Source of the DNA: Halorhabdus sp. BNX81 | GTDB taxonomy: Archaea; Halobacteriota; Halobacteria; Halobacteriales; Haloarculaceae | DNA length: 64,000 bases | Direction of reading: 5' to 3' | NCBI RefSeq assembly: GCF_029229925.1 | Contig: NZ_CP107254.1 | Location: 1,674,001-1,738,000, forward strand | Shown here: positions 55,226 through 63,296 of the stretch, piece after piece | Numbering within the stretch: the stretch's first letter is position 1 | Layout of the letters: each line of letters begins with the position of its first letter | Translations under genes and position numbers: made by a program | Notes under the pieces: model-generated | Databases searched by the model: none | Told to the model about the DNA's origin: nothing | The model's input: the letters and a program-made list of their open reading frames with translations, nothing else

Positions 55226-55546
55226 ATGAATCGTGGGTTTGGGATATCGCGTAACTCGCTCATCTGGTCTCTCTTTTTCGTCGTCATGGCGGGTCCGCTC
55301 GTCGCGATCACGCTCATCATGATACCGCAGGTCGAAGGGGTGGCCGACCTGCCGTTAGTCATCTTCTTCGGGTCGTTGGCAATCATCGCTGTCGTTGGCG
55401 TATGGCGAAAGCTAACCGACAGGGACGACGAGCATCCCCGGACCGCGGCGGATGTCGCGTACAATCCGCTCTCGCCAGGAGAGATAGCCAAAGACAACTG
55501 GCGAAAGGCAATTCGGCGCATACCCGGTGACGAGGACGACGACTGA
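55226..55546 (+). CDS. Small two-helix membrane protein, unknown
   Basis: Protein of 106 residues with two membrane helices (about 12-35, WSLFFVVMAGPLVAITLIM; about 43-62, LVIFFGSLAIIAVVGVW), then a charged cytoplasmic tail. I do not recognise it. The ATG at 55226 precedes the first helix; a CGATATAGA box about 20 bases upstream may be its promoter. It converges on the DUF309 gene with 7 bases between. Confidence 0.6.
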   Translation: MNRGFGISRNSLIWSLFFVVMAGPLVAITLIMIPQVEGVADLPLVIFFGSLAIIAVVGVWRKLTDRDDEHPRTAADVAYNPLSPGEIAKDNWRKAIRRIPGDEDDD

Positions 55547-55553
55547 TCGCTCC

Positions 55554-56036
55554 TTACTCAAGGCTTTCGGCGTGCTGATAATCGGCGTCCCGGGCCTCAG
55601 GGGCTTCGCCGTCAAGGGTAATGACCCACCCATCCAGCACAGCCGGATCGGCGATGGCGTTCGTGACGGTGGTCCGCACGTCGAGAATGGCAACGCCGTA
55701 GTAGTCCCGCGGAACGTCCTGCAGATACTGCAAGGCAGTCTCGAAAAGACTCCGCATGCCATCGTCATTCTCAAAGTCGTCGTGTTTGTACGCGCCGGCG
55801 GCAACCTGGACCATCCCGTGTAAGAAGGCGCTTTCAGTCGTTCCACGCCCGTAATTATACCACTCGTCCTCGAAGCAGTCGTGAGATTCGTGGAACGCGC
55901 CGTCGTTGTACAGCGCGACGCCGTGAACGACCGCACGCCGAAGAGTCGCGTGCTCCCATTGCTCGGCATCGGAATCCCACCCGGTCGGCGATCCCGCCGG
56001 CGGCCCGACGCTGTCGTCACGCGTGTGCTCGTCCAT
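55554..56036 (-). CDS. DUF309 family protein
   Basis: Helical protein of 160 residues. [26 protein letters not shown] and [15 protein letters not shown] match the DUF309 fold, with a conserved His/Glu core ([11 protein letters not shown]). Its function is not known. The ATG at 56036 is chosen; the frame upstream runs into the tRNA promoter area. It diverges from tRNA-Leu. Confidence 0.82.
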   Translation of the reverse strand: MDEHTRDDSVGPPAGSPTGWDSDAEQWEHATLRRAVVHGVALYNDGAFHESHDCFEDEWYNYGRGTTESAFLHGMVQVAAGAYKHDDFENDDGMRSLFETALQYLQDVPRDYYGVAILDVRTTVTNAIADPAVLDGWVITLDGEAPEARDADYQHAESLE

Positions 56037-56157
56037 TACCCGGTCAAACGCCGCACGAACAAGTAATTCCGTCGGCTGTGACAACGACGAGACGCCCGTC
56101 GACGCCCGATCGAAACCGGGCCATTTAACCCCCAGAACGGACTGGATTCGGATGCGT

Positions 56158-56241
56158 GCGAGGGTAGCCAAGCCTGGAAACGGCGGCGGACTCAAGATCC
56201 GCTCCCGTAGGGGTCCATGCGTTCAAATCGCATCCCTCGCA
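56158..56241 (+). tRNA. tRNA-Leu, anticodon CAA
   Basis: Complete cloverleaf of 84 bases: acceptor GCGAGGG/CCCTCGC with discriminator A, D-arm, anticodon stem GCGGA/TCCGC with loop CTCAAGA (anticodon CAA, reading UUG), a long variable arm typical of Leu (around CCCGTAGGGG), and T-arm ATGCG-TTCAAAT-CGCAT. The CCA end is not encoded. No intron is seen. Confidence 0.95.
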
Positions 56242-56285
56242 CTGGCGGGCCCACGCGGCCCCTCGCAACAGTGCAGGAAGATCGG

Positions 56286-56329
56286 CGAGGTCGCGAAGCG
56301 ACCTCGAAGCGAACGGCGCGTCGCGCCGT
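56286..56329. repeat. Two palindromes after tRNA-Leu
   Basis: CGAGGTCGC-GAA-GCGACCTCG (56286-56306) and ACGGCGCG-T-CGCGCCGT (56313-56329), both perfect, 45 bases after the tRNA. They resemble the palindromes downstream of EF-2. They may shape the tRNA transcript end or be dispersed haloarchaeal repeats. The following 180 bases hold no gene. Confidence 0.75.
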
Positions 56330-56506
56330 GAGCTGGAGCGGTCTTCCCTCGCAAAACTTCTCAGGCGGTAACCGGATACCCACTGGTGACGAATGCATAT
56401 ATTCGTTCATGCATCTGTCTGAGTACAGTCGGGACGACCCTATGAGATACAGAGCGCGTATTAGCCAACATGATGTTAATATACCAACCGAAAGAAGTCA
56501 AATTGA

Positions 56507-56716
56507 ATGGTCGAAATGCCACCTCAATGTCCGGATTGTGATGTCAAGATGGAACAGATGAATCCGATTGCCGGTGGCCATAATTTGCGGTTCGTATCGG
56601 AAGAAAGCAAAGAAGGAATTCTTGGCTCCATCGGAGTCAACGAAAATTTTGATGTGAACGCCTTCGTCTGTTCTGAATGTGGGTTGAGCCGGCTGTACGC
56701 TAATCTGGACGATTAG
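56507..56716 (+). CDS. Small zinc-ribbon protein
   Basis: Protein of 69 residues with two Cys pairs, CPDCDVKMEQM near the start and CSECGLSRLYANL near the end, forming a probable zinc ribbon. Function unknown. An ATG three codons in (MPPQCPDC) may be the true start. The gene and its upstream 130 bases are AT-rich, unlike the tRNA and DUF309 genes to the left, consistent with acquired DNA. Confidence 0.7.
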   Translation: MVEMPPQCPDCDVKMEQMNPIAGGHNLRFVSEESKEGILGSIGVNENFDVNAFVCSECGLSRLYANLDD

Positions 56717-56890
56717 CCAGCCGAACACACGAGGTACTGATAATTGCTGAGGCTCTATGCATCGCACTACTAGACGTACGAAATCTACGGCGACACCACG
56801 AACGTATTCGATCGCCCCGTATTCGCTTGGTATTCAAATCGATACGTTTCGTCGGTTTTTTGTTTGGTGATGAAACCGCTCTTGATAGAT

Positions 56891-58086
56891 ATGCCCTCCC
56901 CCACTCGCCGCCAGTTTCTCTCCCTGCTTGGAACCGCCAGTGTCGGACTCGCCGGCTGTCTTTCCGAGGATAATGGGGAATTCGGGCAGATCGACGGTGA
57001 ATGGCCGGTCGAAGGGGCTAACGCCCGCAGGACGCGTACTGTCAACGACGGGCCCGCCGATCCAGCGATGGTCTGGGCGACCGAGATTGAGGAGGCTCGA
57101 GCCGTCGGCACGCCGGTTGTCGCCGACCAGACGAAAGTGCCGTCGCTCGCCGACACTCGTGTATACGTGCTCGCCGATGCCGTCTCGTCTCCAGCACGAC
57201 ACCGTTACAGACTGCACGCCTTCGATGCCCCAACAGGCGAGGAGCACTGGCGTGTCCCGCTCCGATCCGACCCGAACAGCCCCCCAGCCGTCGACAGCGG
57301 CCAAATTTTCGTCAGCGCTCAGCGTGGCATCGAACAGGGCCGGCTCGTGGCTTTCGAAGACCGATTCGGGACGAGGAGTGGCTGTACGATATCGACGCCC
57401 GAGTCACTGCTCCACCGGTCGTTGCTGGTGGCACCGTCTATCTCCCTGACTGGGAGGGGACGGTTCACGCTCTCGGGGTGGCCGACGGATCGGTTCGCTG
57501 GGCTCGACCGGTCGGATCGGACCAAGAGAGTCGAACCCTTGCAAAACCAGTCGCTGTCCAAGACGACACGCTGTTCGTGGGTTCGCACACGGGACGGACT
57601 GGTGTAGCTGCCGTGGACGCCGAAACCGGGGAGACGATGTGGACGAAGTCCACCCACCGTGTGATAGCTGGCCCTGTGGTTGACGACAGACTCGTCGTCG
57701 TCAAGGGCGGCAGCGTGCTCAGAGCGTTCGATACTGATGGTACCGATCGATGGGCGTTCAACATCCCCGGGGACGTGCCAGGAATTCCGATCGCTGTCGA
57801 TGACCAGCATGTCTACGTCTCCACCCGAAAGCGACTCGACGCGATTACCCGGAGCGGCCGAGAAGCCTGGACTTACGAGCCTGACGACGAGGATGTCGGT
57901 CCTCCGACAGTAGTCGGCAACGAGGTGGTCGTCCCCGTCGGGGACGGATTAACTGCACTCGCCCACGCGGACGGGGCGACCCGATGGCACACCGAGACGG
58001 ACGGGTATGGGTCCGTCGTTGTGACGCCCTCGGCGATGTTTATGGCTGCGTCTGGCGGCCGCATCATTGGACTGGGGACCGGTTGA
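56891..58086 (+). pseudogene. PQQ-like beta-propeller lipoprotein, frameshifted
   Basis: Secreted beta-propeller gene broken in the middle. The first part starts MPSPTRRQFLSLLGTASVGLAGC, a Tat signal (RRQFLS) with a lipobox (LAGC), then propeller blades such as ALHRYRLHAFDAPTGEEHW-like repeats. At about 57355-57372 the frame must change to keep homology: after LVAFED the blade continues in the next frame as DEEWLYDIDARVTAPPVVAG, TVYLPDWEGTVHALG. One base lost from the GGG at 57368-57370 would explain it. The second part runs to 58086 with blades like GVAAVDAETGETMWTK. Either a true pseudogene or a sequencing slip. Confidence 0.8.
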
Positions 58087-58200
58087 CATCCGCCTCGCCC
58101 TGAAGTGCGGGTTTTTTGCCTTGCAACTTCCATAACTTGGTCGGCTTGGAGAGAAATGTTGTGGGAGAGAATGTTTCATTGTGCCAGGTCTCTGCTGGTG
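58083..58200 (-). mobile_element. Apparent right-end remnant of IS200/IS605 element
   Basis: Read on the minus strand, this ends ...AACCCGCACTTCAGGGCGAGG-CGGATGTCAACC, resembling the right end of haloarchaeal IS200/IS605 (TnpB) elements, where a CTCGCCC-TTCA-GGGCGAG hairpin precedes AGGATGTCAA. Here the left arm is degraded. No intact tnpA or tnpB is seen upstream (58200-58440), which is AT-rich and holds no gene. Pattern recognised from memory. Confidence 0.45.
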
Positions 58201-58449
58201 AAGACACACCTACGCCTGATCGAACCGTCCAAGTAATCGCGCTGTAGACAACCCTCGTAACGACAAGAACGTGCCGATAAAACAGAGTTGATATTTGACG
58301 TTTTCGAATAACTGACTTTATCCAACCCCTCCGTCGATGACAGGCTTCGATACCAGTGCTGAGTTCAACCCCTATATCTCCCACACTGATTTCAGTAGTA
58401 CAGAAATCTGTAACACCGGCAAGTCAAAAATTCTGTAAATACCCATCGT

Positions 58450-58496
58450 CCAGCCTGGAAACGACGGCGGACGCAAGATCCGCTCCCGTAGGGTCC
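58450..58496 (+). repeat. Partial tRNA-Leu copy
   Basis: About 47 bases match the middle of the tRNA-Leu(CAA) gene (D-arm to variable arm: CAGCCTGGAAACG, then GCAAGATCCGCTCCCG) with a few changes, one in the anticodon loop (CGCAAGA for CTCAAGA). Both acceptor strands and the T-arm are missing, so it cannot be a working tRNA. It may be an old attachment-site duplication. The stretch 58087-58547 otherwise holds only the IS remnant and AT-rich sequence. Confidence 0.75.
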
Positions 58497-58547
58497 TAGT
58501 TCACTCCGTTCACGAGAAATCGGCAGTCAGTCACGACCCGGCGTCAC

Positions 58548-58789
58548 TCACCGGTGGTCGTCGATCCACTCGCAGAATGCCTCGAAGTCCTGGGCGCCGC
58601 ACTGATCGGCGATATTTCGCAACGTTCCAGTCTGGCGCCCCCCATCGGCACGGTCACGTTCCGTACTTCGCCCGTTTTGGGGTGTTGATAGCGGAGTTTG
58701 AGGTGGCTCCCGGTTCGATCAACAGGATAGTAGTCCATATCGATCAACACTGACGCCACGTCTTCGCCCGTGAACCGTCGCCGACTCAT
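58548..58789 (-). pseudogene. hicA: HicA-family toxin, frameshifted
   Basis: Starts as a typical HicA: RRRFTGEDVASVLIDMDYYPVDRTGSHLKLRYQHP, with the Gly-x-His RNA-interferase motif (TGSHLKL). After VTVPMGG the open frame runs into unrelated residues and stops at 58544. In the neighbouring frame a normal HicA end is read, RQTGTLRNIADQCGAQDF then EAFCEWIDDHR, stopping at 58548. A single base lost in the run of six C on the plus strand (58638-58643) explains it. The start overlaps hicB by four bases. Confidence 0.8.
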
Positions 58790-59040
58790 TCCTCAAACCA
58801 GGGGGCATCGGGTTCGCGGGGTTCGTCGGGGACCGTCTCCGGATCGATCCCCCACTCCCGGAGATCGTCATCGGCGACGGGGTCCCCGATCTCACCCTTG
58901 TGCAGCGCGACAGCCTCGTCGAGATTTTCGAGTGCTTCCTGGCGGCTTTCGCCCTGGCTGGCGACGCCGGTCTCCTCATCGATCGCCGACCACCGGCCGG
59001 AATCGTTCTCGATCAGGCTAATCTCCCGACCTGTGCTCAT
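58786..59040 (-). CDS. hicB: HicB-family antitoxin
   Basis: Antitoxin of 84 residues. The partial RNase-H-like HicB fold is seen in ISLIENDSGRWSAIDEETGVASQGESRQEALENLDEAVAL, without a clear C-terminal DNA-binding domain, as in short haloarchaeal HicB proteins. It would neutralise HicA, but the toxin gene is frameshifted. The ATG at 59040 (MSTGREIS) is chosen; an ATG six codons upstream is possible. Confidence 0.85.
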   Translation of the reverse strand: MSTGREISLIENDSGRWSAIDEETGVASQGESRQEALENLDEAVALHKGEIGDPVADDDLREWGIDPETVPDEPREPDAPWFEE

Positions 59041-59083
59041 GAAACGAATTACGTGCACGACCCAAATAAACGTTCTGTGAAAT

Positions 59084-59182
59084 CTACATAGTGAACCTCA
59101 CTGCCAGCGGGAGCAACGCCAGTACGCACACGGGGAGAACCCGAAAGAGCCGGTCGACCCGACGCCACCATCTTGCAAACAT
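59084..59182 (-). CDS. Possible 32-residue membrane peptide
   Basis: MFARWWRRVDRLFRVLPVCV followed by LALLPLAVRFTM: a basic head and one hydrophobic segment, upstream of hicB on the same strand. It could be a real small membrane protein, but nothing else supports it. The remaining spacer up to the GH3 start shows only a CTAGTAG repeat and no gene. Confidence 0.25.
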   Translation of the reverse strand: MFARWWRRVDRLFRVLPVCVLALLPLAVRFTM

Positions 59183-59288
59183 CGAAGAGATAGTACAACA
59201 ACTACTAGTAGCATGCTGCAGTAAGTACTGGTAGAGACAGTGGTTCGACACTGTGTTCCAACAGTCGGACCACGGCAGGACAATCGCT

Positions 59289-61517
59289 ATGGCTACCAAT
59301 AACACAGACGACACGACAGACCGGATCGAGGCACTGATCGACCGACTCACGCTTGAGGAGAAGATCGATCTCGTTCACGGTGACGATGACCCGGACGAAC
59401 TCGCGACGGGATATCTCCCGGGCATCGAGCGACTGGACGTGCCGTCGCTCTCGATGGTCGACGGGCCGCTGGGCGTCCGACCGGGCACGGCGACCGCGTT
59501 CCCGGCGTCGATCGCCCTGGCTGCCGCCTGGGACGACGACCTCGCCCACGAGCAGGGCGAAGCCCTCGGTCGGGAGACGCTCGGTGCTGACCAGGACGCC
59601 TTGCTCGCGCCGGGGTTCAACATCGTTCGCGTGCCCCAGGGCGGTCGAACGTTCGAATATTACAGTGAGGACCCGTACCTGGCGAGTCGGCTGGCCGTCG
59701 GGACTGTCGAAGGCGTTCAGGACGCCGGCGCGATCGCCACCGCGAAGCACTTCGTCGCCAACAACCAGGAGCAGGATCGACACGAAGTGAGTGCCGAGGT
59801 GAGCGAGCGCGCGCTCCGGGAAGTCTACCTGCCGGCCTTCGAGGCGGCGGTCACGGAGGGCGACGTCGGATCGGTGATGGCTGCCTACAACCGGATCAAC
59901 GGCACGTACGCGACCGAACACGAGTGGCTGTTGAGCGACGTCCTCAAGGACGAGTGGGGGTTCGATGGCTACGTCGTCAGTGACTGGTGGGCGACAAGCG
60001 ACGGCGTGGCGGCAGCCAATGCCGGCCTCGACATCGACATGCCGGGGATCCCGGTGAGCCAGTGGCACGCCGAAGAGAGTCTCCTGCACGACGTGATCGA
60101 AAGATTGCCCGACACACTGCCGAAACAGTCGATCGCGAAACTCGCCTCGACCCCGTGGCTCCCCGAGAACGTCAATCCGAACCTCTTCGATCGAAGCCCG
60201 TTCGAAGTCGAACTTCCCGAGGCAGTCAGACGCGGGCAAGTCGCCGAGTCGGACCTCGACGAGAAGATCAGACGCGTCCTTGGCCAGATGGAGCGCTTCG
60301 GGCTGTTCGACGACGAGCAGCCAAGCGGTGCATTCGGTGCCGGGGAACACCGCGACGTGGCAACGCGGGTCGCCGAGCGCGGCGCAGTCCTCCTCCGGAA
60401 CGAAGGGAACGTGCTCCCGCTCTCGCCCGAAACCGACTCGATCGCCGTGATCGGTCCCAACGCCGACTCGGCAAAGGTCGGCGGCGGCGGGAGTTCGCGG
60501 GTCACACCCGATAGCACAGTCAGTCCACTCGAGGGAATTCGCGAGCGCGTCGGCGGTGACACCCGCGTTGCCTTTGCTCGCGGAACCGAACCGATCGACG
60601 ACACCGAGGGTGTGGCGGGTGTGAACTTCGACCTCTCGGAGTTCGCTCCAGGAGGCTCCTCTAGCGGCGATGGCGCGCCAGGGGTGGGCGACGCAGTCGT
60701 CGCTGCCCGACAGGCGGACGTCGCAGTCGTATTCGTTCAGGACGACGCGGCCGAAGGCACAGACCGATCGCTGTGGCTCCCGGGCGAACAGGATCGGCTG
60801 GTGGCTGCTGTCGCCGACGTTGCAGACCGGACCGTCGTCGTCTGTAACACCGCCGGGGCGATTCGGATGCCGTGGGCCGATGATGTCGACGCCGTCGTCG
60901 AGATGTGGTATCCCGGCCAGGAGGACGGCCACGCAACGGCGGCAGTCCTGTTCGGCGACAGCGACCCCAGCGGCCGGTTGCCGGTTACCTTCGGTCGTCG
61001 ACTCGACGACTATCCGGCATCGACCGAGGATCGGTATCCGGGGGTCGGGCTCGAAGCCGAGTATGACGAAGGCGTTTTCGTCGGCTATCGGCACTTCGAC
61101 GCCGAGGGGATCGAACCCCAGTTCGCGTTCGGTCACGGGCTAAGCTACACCGACTTCGCGTATTCCGACGTGGCGGTCGATCACGATGGCGAGCCGGACG
61201 CGACTGTCGAGGTTACGGTCGAGAACGTCGGCGAGCGTCCGGGCCGGGACGTTGTACAGGTGTACCTCGGGCCTGCCGATGCCCCGCTCGAACGGCCGCC
61301 GAAAGCACTGGCTGCGTTCGAGACCGTTGCGCTCGATGCCGGCGAGGCAGTGACTGTCACGTTAGATCTCGATTCGCGTGCGTTCGCCTACTACGACGTC
61401 GAGGCGGGCGAGTGGACCGCGGCGGACGGCGAGTACACTGTCCTGGTCGGTCGGTCGTCTCGCGATATCGTTGCCGAACGGACAGTTATCGTCGAGGAAT
61501 CGACGATCGTCGAGTAA
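59289..61517 (+). CDS. Glycoside hydrolase family 3, beta-glucosidase type
   Basis: Releases terminal beta-linked sugars. 742 residues with the GH3 two-domain core and a C-terminal fibronectin III-like domain. KHFVANNQEQDRHEVSAEV and YVVSDWWATSDGVAAANAGLD hold the substrate and nucleophile Asp region; the second domain has GGGGSSRVTP, AVVFVQDD and WYPGQEDGHATAAVLFGDSDPSGRLPVTF; the C-terminus has LSYTDFAYSD and GRDVVQVYLGP. No signal peptide, so it is cytoplasmic. ATG 59289 (MATNNTDD) is chosen over one 12 codons upstream. Confidence 0.93.
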   Translation: MATNNTDDTTDRIEALIDRLTLEEKIDLVHGDDDPDELATGYLPGIERLDVPSLSMVDGPLGVRPGTATAFPASIALAAAWDDDLAHEQGEALGRETLGADQDALLAPGFNIVRVPQGGRTFEYYSEDPYLASRLAVGTVEGVQDAGAIATAKHFVANNQEQDRHEVSAEVSERALREVYLPAFEAAVTEGDVGSVMAAYNRINGTYATEHEWLLSDVLKDEWGFDGYVVSDWWATSDGVAAANAGLDIDMPGIPVSQWHAEESLLHDVIERLPDTLPKQSIAKLASTPWLPENVNPNLFDRSPFEVELPEAVRRGQVAESDLDEKIRRVLGQMERFGLFDDEQPSGAFGAGEHRDVATRVAERGAVLLRNEGNVLPLSPETDSIAVIGPNADSAKVGGGGSSRVTPDSTVSPLEGIRERVGGDTRVAFARGTEPIDDTEGVAGVNFDLSEFAPGGSSSGDGAPGVGDAVVAARQADVAVVFVQDDAAEGTDRSLWLPGEQDRLVAAVADVADRTVVVCNTAGAIRMPWADDVDAVVEMWYPGQEDGHATAAVLFGDSDPSGRLPVTFGRRLDDYPASTEDRYPGVGLEAEYDEGVFVGYRHFDAEGIEPQFAFGHGLSYTDFAYSDVAVDHDGEPDATVEVTVENVGERPGRDVVQVYLGPADAPLERPPKALAAFETVALDAGEAVTVTLDLDSRAFAYYDVEAGEWTAADGEYTVLVGRSSRDIVAERTVIVEESTIVE

Positions 61518-61580
61518 CACGAGGCTTCGATACCGGCAATCAGTCGCGGAAACCGGCGAATCGTTGCCCGGGGACAACAA

Positions 61581-61589
61581 CTATGATAG
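61581..61589 (+). promoter_or_regulatory. TATA-like box of sdh operon
   Basis: CTATGATAG is centred 26 bases before the sdhC ATG, consistent with a leaderless message. Confidence 0.45.
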
Positions 61590-61610
61590 TCCGGGCCGTC
61601 GTGTGGCAAT

Positions 61611-62000
61611 ATGGCGCAAACGTACGACCGTGGAGCCGTCGAGGACTTCGGTCGGTGGCGGGAGTTCTCAGCCGGGATGTGGGCCTGGTTGCTTCACAAG
61701 TTCACCGGCTGGGTGCTCGTCGGATACCTGTTCACGCACATCGCCGTGTTGAGTACGGCGACGGGCGGCGAGGAGTTGTATAACGCGACATTGCAGGGAC
61801 TCGAAGCACTGGCGATCGTGCGGTTGCTCGAAGTCGGCCTGTTAGCTGTCGCCGTCTTCCACATTCTGAATGGGATCCGGCTGCTGTTCATCGATCTGGG
61901 ACTCGGTCTGGAACGACAGGATCAGAGTTTCTATGCGTCGCTGGTGATCACGGGGGCCATCGCCGTCGCCAGCGTGCCGACGTTCCTCGGGGGGCTGTAA
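61611..62000 (+). CDS. sdhC: Succinate dehydrogenase cytochrome b subunit
   Basis: Membrane anchor of 129 residues for complex II, with three helices (about 25-50, 68-92, 105-125). The His in [10 protein letters not shown] and that in [16 protein letters not shown] are candidate haem ligands. It holds the quinone site with sdhD. First gene of sdhCDBA; the stop is 3 bases before sdhD. Confidence 0.9.
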   Translation: MAQTYDRGAVEDFGRWREFSAGMWAWLLHKFTGWVLVGYLFTHIAVLSTATGGEELYNATLQGLEALAIVRLLEVGLLAVAVFHILNGIRLLFIDLGLGLERQDQSFYASLVITGAIAVASVPTFLGGL

Positions 62001-62003
62001 TCC

Positions 62004-62372
62004 ATGGCTGAATACTACTCGTCGTTCGATTCCGGCGGCAAACGGTGGTTCCTCCAGCGGATCACGGCAGTCATTCTGATCGGCACGCTTGCCTTTCACT
62101 TTTTCCTGTTGCACTTCGTCAACCACGCTGCGGACATCAATTTCGCCGGGACGCAGGCCCGCATGAGCCAGGTTGGCTACTTTACGACGATGGTCGTCTT
62201 TCTGGTGACAGCGACGTTCCACGGCGTCAACGGAATCTACAACGCGCTGGTCAATCAGGGCATCTCCGGGACGCCAAAGCGCGTCGCAAAATACGGACTG
62301 ACCCTCGCCGGACTGCTGTTGATCGGGCAGGGTATCCGGGTCGCACTTGCAATGGCAGGGATTACACTATGA
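62004..62372 (+). CDS. sdhD: Succinate dehydrogenase membrane anchor subunit
   Basis: Second membrane subunit of 122 residues with three helices. HFFLLHFVNHAAD and ATFHGVNGIYNALV carry conserved His for haem or quinone binding. Its stop overlaps the sdhB start (ATGA), coupling their translation. Confidence 0.9.
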   Translation: MAEYYSSFDSGGKRWFLQRITAVILIGTLAFHFFLLHFVNHAADINFAGTQARMSQVGYFTTMVVFLVTATFHGVNGIYNALVNQGISGTPKRVAKYGLTLAGLLLIGQGIRVALAMAGITL

Positions 62373-63292
62373 GCACAGATTCAAACGCCGAGACGGAAGT
62401 CGACGCCGAAGCGGACATCGAAACCGAGGCAAAAACGAACGCCGAATCCGAGCCGGCCGTCCCGGAAGCGGATATCTCAGCCCACCAGCAACGCCGGATG
62501 GACGAGAAGCGCGACGGGATGGCCGAACGCGACGCAGAAGCAGCGGCGGCTGCGGAGGCCGACGGGGAGACGACCCACCTCCGGATCTTCCGGTATGACC
62601 CCGAAGTCGAGGGGAAGACTGAACCACGTTTCGACGACTTTCAGGTCCCCTACGAGCAGGGGATGACTGTCCTCGATGCGTTGATTTACGCACGGGATCA
62701 CTTCGATTCGACGCTGACCTTTCGTCACTCCTGTCAACAGGGCGTCTGTGGCTCTGACGCGCTGTTCGTCAACGGCTCGCAGTATCTGGGCTGTAAGACC
62801 CAGTTGAACGAGTTCGACGAGCCGGTCCGGATCGAACCGTTGCCCCACCAGGATGTCGTCAAGGACCTGGTGGTCGACATGCAGCACTTCTACGAGCAGA
62901 TGGACGCCGTCGAGCCGTACTTCGAGCCCGACGAGTTGCCCGAGGACGAACTCGAAGAGCAGCGCCAGACCCGGGAGAACCGCGAGAAGATCAAACTCTC
63001 GACGCGATGCATCCAGTGTGGTGCCTGTGCGTCCTCCTGTAACGTCGCCGCGGGCGACAACAAGTATCTCGGCCCGGCGGCACTCAACAAGGCCTACCGG
63101 TTCATCATGGACGAGCGGGAAGGCGGCGAGCGGCGGGAAGAGCGCCTCGAGATCGTCGAGGACGAACACGGCGTCTGGCGGTGCCAGACCCAGTTCTCCT
63201 GTACGGAGGTGTGTCCGAAGGACATCCCCCTGACCGAACACATCCAGGAACTCAAGCGCGAAGCGATCAAGGAAGACATCAAATTCTGGTGA
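62369..63292 (+). CDS. sdhB: Succinate dehydrogenase iron-sulfur subunit
   Basis: Electron-transfer subunit of 307 residues. About 65 N-terminal residues form an acidic, Ala/Glu-rich extension. A 2Fe-2S domain follows (FRHSCQQGVCGSD, GSQYLGCKTQL), then the cysteine-rich domain with CIQCGACASSC and CQTQFSCTEVCPKDI for the 4Fe-4S and 3Fe-4S clusters. It passes electrons from SdhA to the membrane quinone site. Confidence 0.93.
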   Translation: MSTDSNAETEVDAEADIETEAKTNAESEPAVPEADISAHQQRRMDEKRDGMAERDAEAAAAAEADGETTHLRIFRYDPEVEGKTEPRFDDFQVPYEQGMTVLDALIYARDHFDSTLTFRHSCQQGVCGSDALFVNGSQYLGCKTQLNEFDEPVRIEPLPHQDVVKDLVVDMQHFYEQMDAVEPYFEPDELPEDELEEQRQTRENREKIKLSTRCIQCGACASSCNVAAGDNKYLGPAALNKAYRFIMDEREGGERREERLEIVEDEHGVWRCQTQFSCTEVCPKDIPLTEHIQELKREAIKEDIKFW

Positions 63293-63296
63293 AACT

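Noticed and set aside
56242-59040. Complete integrative element
   Set aside because: No integrase, replication or packaging gene; only decayed pieces, so described as an old insertion spot.
59205-61136. 643-residue open frame opposite the GH3 gene
   Set aside because: Shadow frame; the GH3 reading has all family motifs.
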